From: Thiotrichales bacterium
GTDB lineage: Bacteria; Pseudomonadota; Gammaproteobacteria; JAAZVR01
DNA: 6,648 bases
Direction of reading: 5' to 3'
Assembly: GCA_018623305.1 (NCBI GenBank)
Contig: JAAZVR010000061.1
Span: forward strand, 1 to 6,648
Below are positions 5,407 through 6,648 of the stretch, piece after piece. The position numbers and the translations under genes were made by a program. Under the pieces are notes generated by a model that did no database searches, was not told the origin of the DNA, and worked only from the letters and a program-made list of their open reading frames with translations. Numbering within the stretch: position 1 is the stretch's first letter; each line of letters begins with the position of its first letter.

Positions 5407-6135
5407 GTGAGTCAATCTATTCCACGACATATTGCAATAATTATGGACGGTAATGGCCGTTGGGCAAAAAAACGTTTTATGCCTCGGTTTGTAGGCCACA
5501 AAAAAGGCCTAGATGCTGTAAGAAAAGTGATAGAGGGATGTGTTGAGTGTGGTGTCGAAGCCTTAACTTTGTTTGCGTTTAGTACTGAAAACTGGAAACG
5601 GCCTGCAGATGAAGTTAATGAGCTCATGAAGCTGTTTATGGTTGCTCTGGATCGAGAAGTTAAGAAATTACATGAACATAATATTCGATTGAGAATTGTT
5701 GGAGATTTGTCGGGTTTTTCTTCAGATATTCAATCGGCTGTCGAGAGGGCGCATCAGCTAACTGAGGGTAATACGGGTTTGAATCTGTCGATTGCTGCTA
5801 ACTATGGTGGTCGTGCGGATATCGTGAATGCAGTTCAGTCCATATTGGATGAGGCTGAGCCTGGACAGTCGATTAAACTTACAGAATCTATGATTTCACA
5901 GCGCGTTGCTTTGTCCGATATTCCTGAGCCAGATTTGTTAATAAGAACTGGGGGAGAGCAACGTATCAGTAACTTTCTGTTGTGGCAGATGGCTTATTCT
6001 GAATTTTATTTTACAAATATGCTGTGGCCGGACTTCGATCGCAATGCATTGTTAGAGGCCATTGATTCATTTTCAAATCGTCAGCGAAGATTTGGCAAAA
6101 CAGGTGAACAAGTAGAGGCGGAAAAAAATGCTTAA
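5407..6135 (+). CDS. uppS: Undecaprenyl diphosphate synthase (cis-prenyltransferase)
   Basis: Adds eight isopentenyl units to farnesyl diphosphate in cis to make C55 undecaprenyl diphosphate, the carrier lipid for peptidoglycan and O-antigen; it acts on the cytosolic face of the membrane. The 242 residues fit the family. Conserved regions appear in order: IAIIMDGNGRWA (9-20, catalytic D14), GHKKG (30-34, H31), LFAFSTENWKRP (55-66), the SIAANYGGRADI segment (128-139), and LLIRTGGEQRISNFLLWQ (177-194) with the diphosphate-binding R180, R186 and S188. The metal ligand E199 follows in YSEFYF. The start is GTG at 5407 with GGAG five bases upstream; the nearby ATG at 5402 is out of frame and meets a stop two codons later. 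dxr, which sits before this gene in E. coli, is absent here. cdsA overlaps its last 8 bases. Confidence 0.98.
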   Translation: MSQSIPRHIAIIMDGNGRWAKKRFMPRFVGHKKGLDAVRKVIEGCVECGVEALTLFAFSTENWKRPADEVNELMKLFMVALDREVKKLHEHNIRLRIVGDLSGFSSDIQSAVERAHQLTEGNTGLNLSIAANYGGRADIVNAVQSILDEAEPGQSIKLTESMISQRVALSDIPEPDLLIRTGGEQRISNFLLWQMAYSEFYFTNMLWPDFDRNALLEAIDSFSNRQRRFGKTGEQVEAEKNA

Positions 6136-6648
6136 ACAACGAATAATGACAGCTTTGATACTCGCCCCACTGGCGATTTGGGGGATGTGGGCCTTACCTG
6201 AATGGATCTTCAGTTTAATTATGATGGCTGTTGTATTGATTGGGGCGTGGGAGTGGACTCGTTTATCTCAACTGGACTTTAATTTTGGCCGAGTTTTGTA
6301 CGTTATGGGTATTGCTTTAGTGGTTCATTTGGTTGATGAATACCCTGTGTTGGCTTGGTGGTTTATTGATGTTTCTATGGTTTGGTGGTTACTCGCAGCT
6401 GTTTTTGTGATGCGTTATCCGCGACTCAAATCGGCATGGGATGGTCATGTTGTTTTAAGGTTGATTTCAGGGGCTTTGGTTTTGATTCCATTCTTTGCGG
6501 CAGTTGATATTTTGCGACATGATTATATAAACGGTGCTGCTTGGTTGATTTTTACAATGTGCCTAGTTTGGGCTGCCGATACGGGTGCTTATTTTGCAGG
6601 TCGACAGTTTGGTAAAAGAAAGTTAGCTCCAAATGTCAGTCCTGGTAA
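6128..6648 (+). CDS. cdsA: Phosphatidate cytidylyltransferase (CDP-diacylglycerol synthase), N-terminal part
   Basis: Inner-membrane enzyme that makes CDP-diacylglycerol from CTP and phosphatidic acid, the precursor of phosphatidylethanolamine, phosphatidylglycerol and cardiolipin. My translation gives about 173 residues before the window ends, roughly 60 percent of the usual 270-285. The opening MLKQRIMTALILAPLA resembles E. coli CdsA. Hydrophobic segments lie near residues 7-23, 27-42, 55-69, 77-95, 109-127 and 137-150. The conserved stretch LVWAADTGAYFAGRQFGKRK (146-165) is followed by LAPNVSPG, where the sequence stops inside the SPGKT motif. The C-terminal CDS signature lies outside. The ATG at 6128 overlaps uppS by 8 bases, with GAGG nine bases upstream. 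The last bases TAA (6646-6648) are out of frame and are not a stop. Confidence 0.96.
   Translation, partial: MLKQRIMTALILAPLAIWGMWALPEWIFSLIMMAVVLIGAWEWTRLSQLDFNFGRVLYVMGIALVVHLVDEYPVLAWWFIDVSMVWWLLAAVFVMRYPRLKSAWDGHVVLRLISGALVLIPFFAAVDILRHDYINGAAWLIFTMCLVWAADTGAYFAGRQFGKRKLAPNVSPG

Noticed and set aside
6122..6128. Run of seven A at the uppS/cdsA overlap as a programmed frameshift site
   Set aside because: Both proteins have complete, normal ends and starts, and cdsA has its own ATG and GAGG. The run is explained by lysine/asparagine codons and an A-rich spacer.
6646..6648. TAA at the window end as the cdsA stop
   Set aside because: The reading frame there is CCT-GGT-AA, so the TAA is out of frame; the gene simply continues beyond the window.
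1..6648. A novel defence, mobile or biosynthetic system
   Set aside because: Every substantial open frame is a universal housekeeping gene in a well-known order, gaps are short, and there are no integrase, transposase, toxin-antitoxin or repeat-array signatures.

Overview
The window is a piece of core chromosome from a gammaproteobacterium. The evidence is the gene order (glnD and map facing away from rpsB-tsf-pyrH-frr-uppS-cdsA), the close resemblance of every product to its E. coli/Pseudomonas-type counterpart, and an rpsB leader of the gammaproteobacterial kind. Base composition looks moderately AT-rich (roughly mid-40s percent G+C by eye, not counted), which argues against a high-GC pseudomonad. 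frr runs directly into uppS with no dxr between them, as I remember for Pseudomonas-like lineages and unlike E. coli. I cannot name the genus.

Layout. The left third is on the minus strand. map (1363-2136) is followed by glnD, whose GTG start overlaps the map stop by 4 bases; glnD runs off the left edge after about 455 codons. A 183-base divergent intergenic region (2137-2319) holds a convincing extended -10 promoter with a GC-rich discriminator and a structured rpsB leader. The rest is on the plus strand: rpsB, a strong intrinsic terminator/attenuator, tsf, pyrH (5-base gap), frr (7-base overlap), a second strong terminator, uppS, and cdsA (8-base overlap), which runs off the right edge after about 173 codons. 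No intergenic stretch exceeds 300 bases. There is no mobile element, tRNA, rRNA or CRISPR array.

How the genes work together. rpsB, tsf and frr supply the small ribosomal subunit, EF-Tu recycling and ribosome recycling. pyrH makes UDP for nucleotide and sugar-nucleotide pools. uppS makes the undecaprenyl carrier lipid and cdsA makes CDP-diacylglycerol, so the right end is envelope synthesis. map removes initiator methionine, and glnD sets the nitrogen-status signal through PII. Together it is a growth-rate cluster.

I found no undescribed system. The points worth a second look are regulatory: a near-perfect terminator-like hairpin inside the first 23 codons of glnD, competing pairings in the rpsB leader, and two intrinsic terminators that divide the plus-strand cluster into rpsB / tsf-pyrH-frr / uppS-cdsA without an obvious strong promoter after each.
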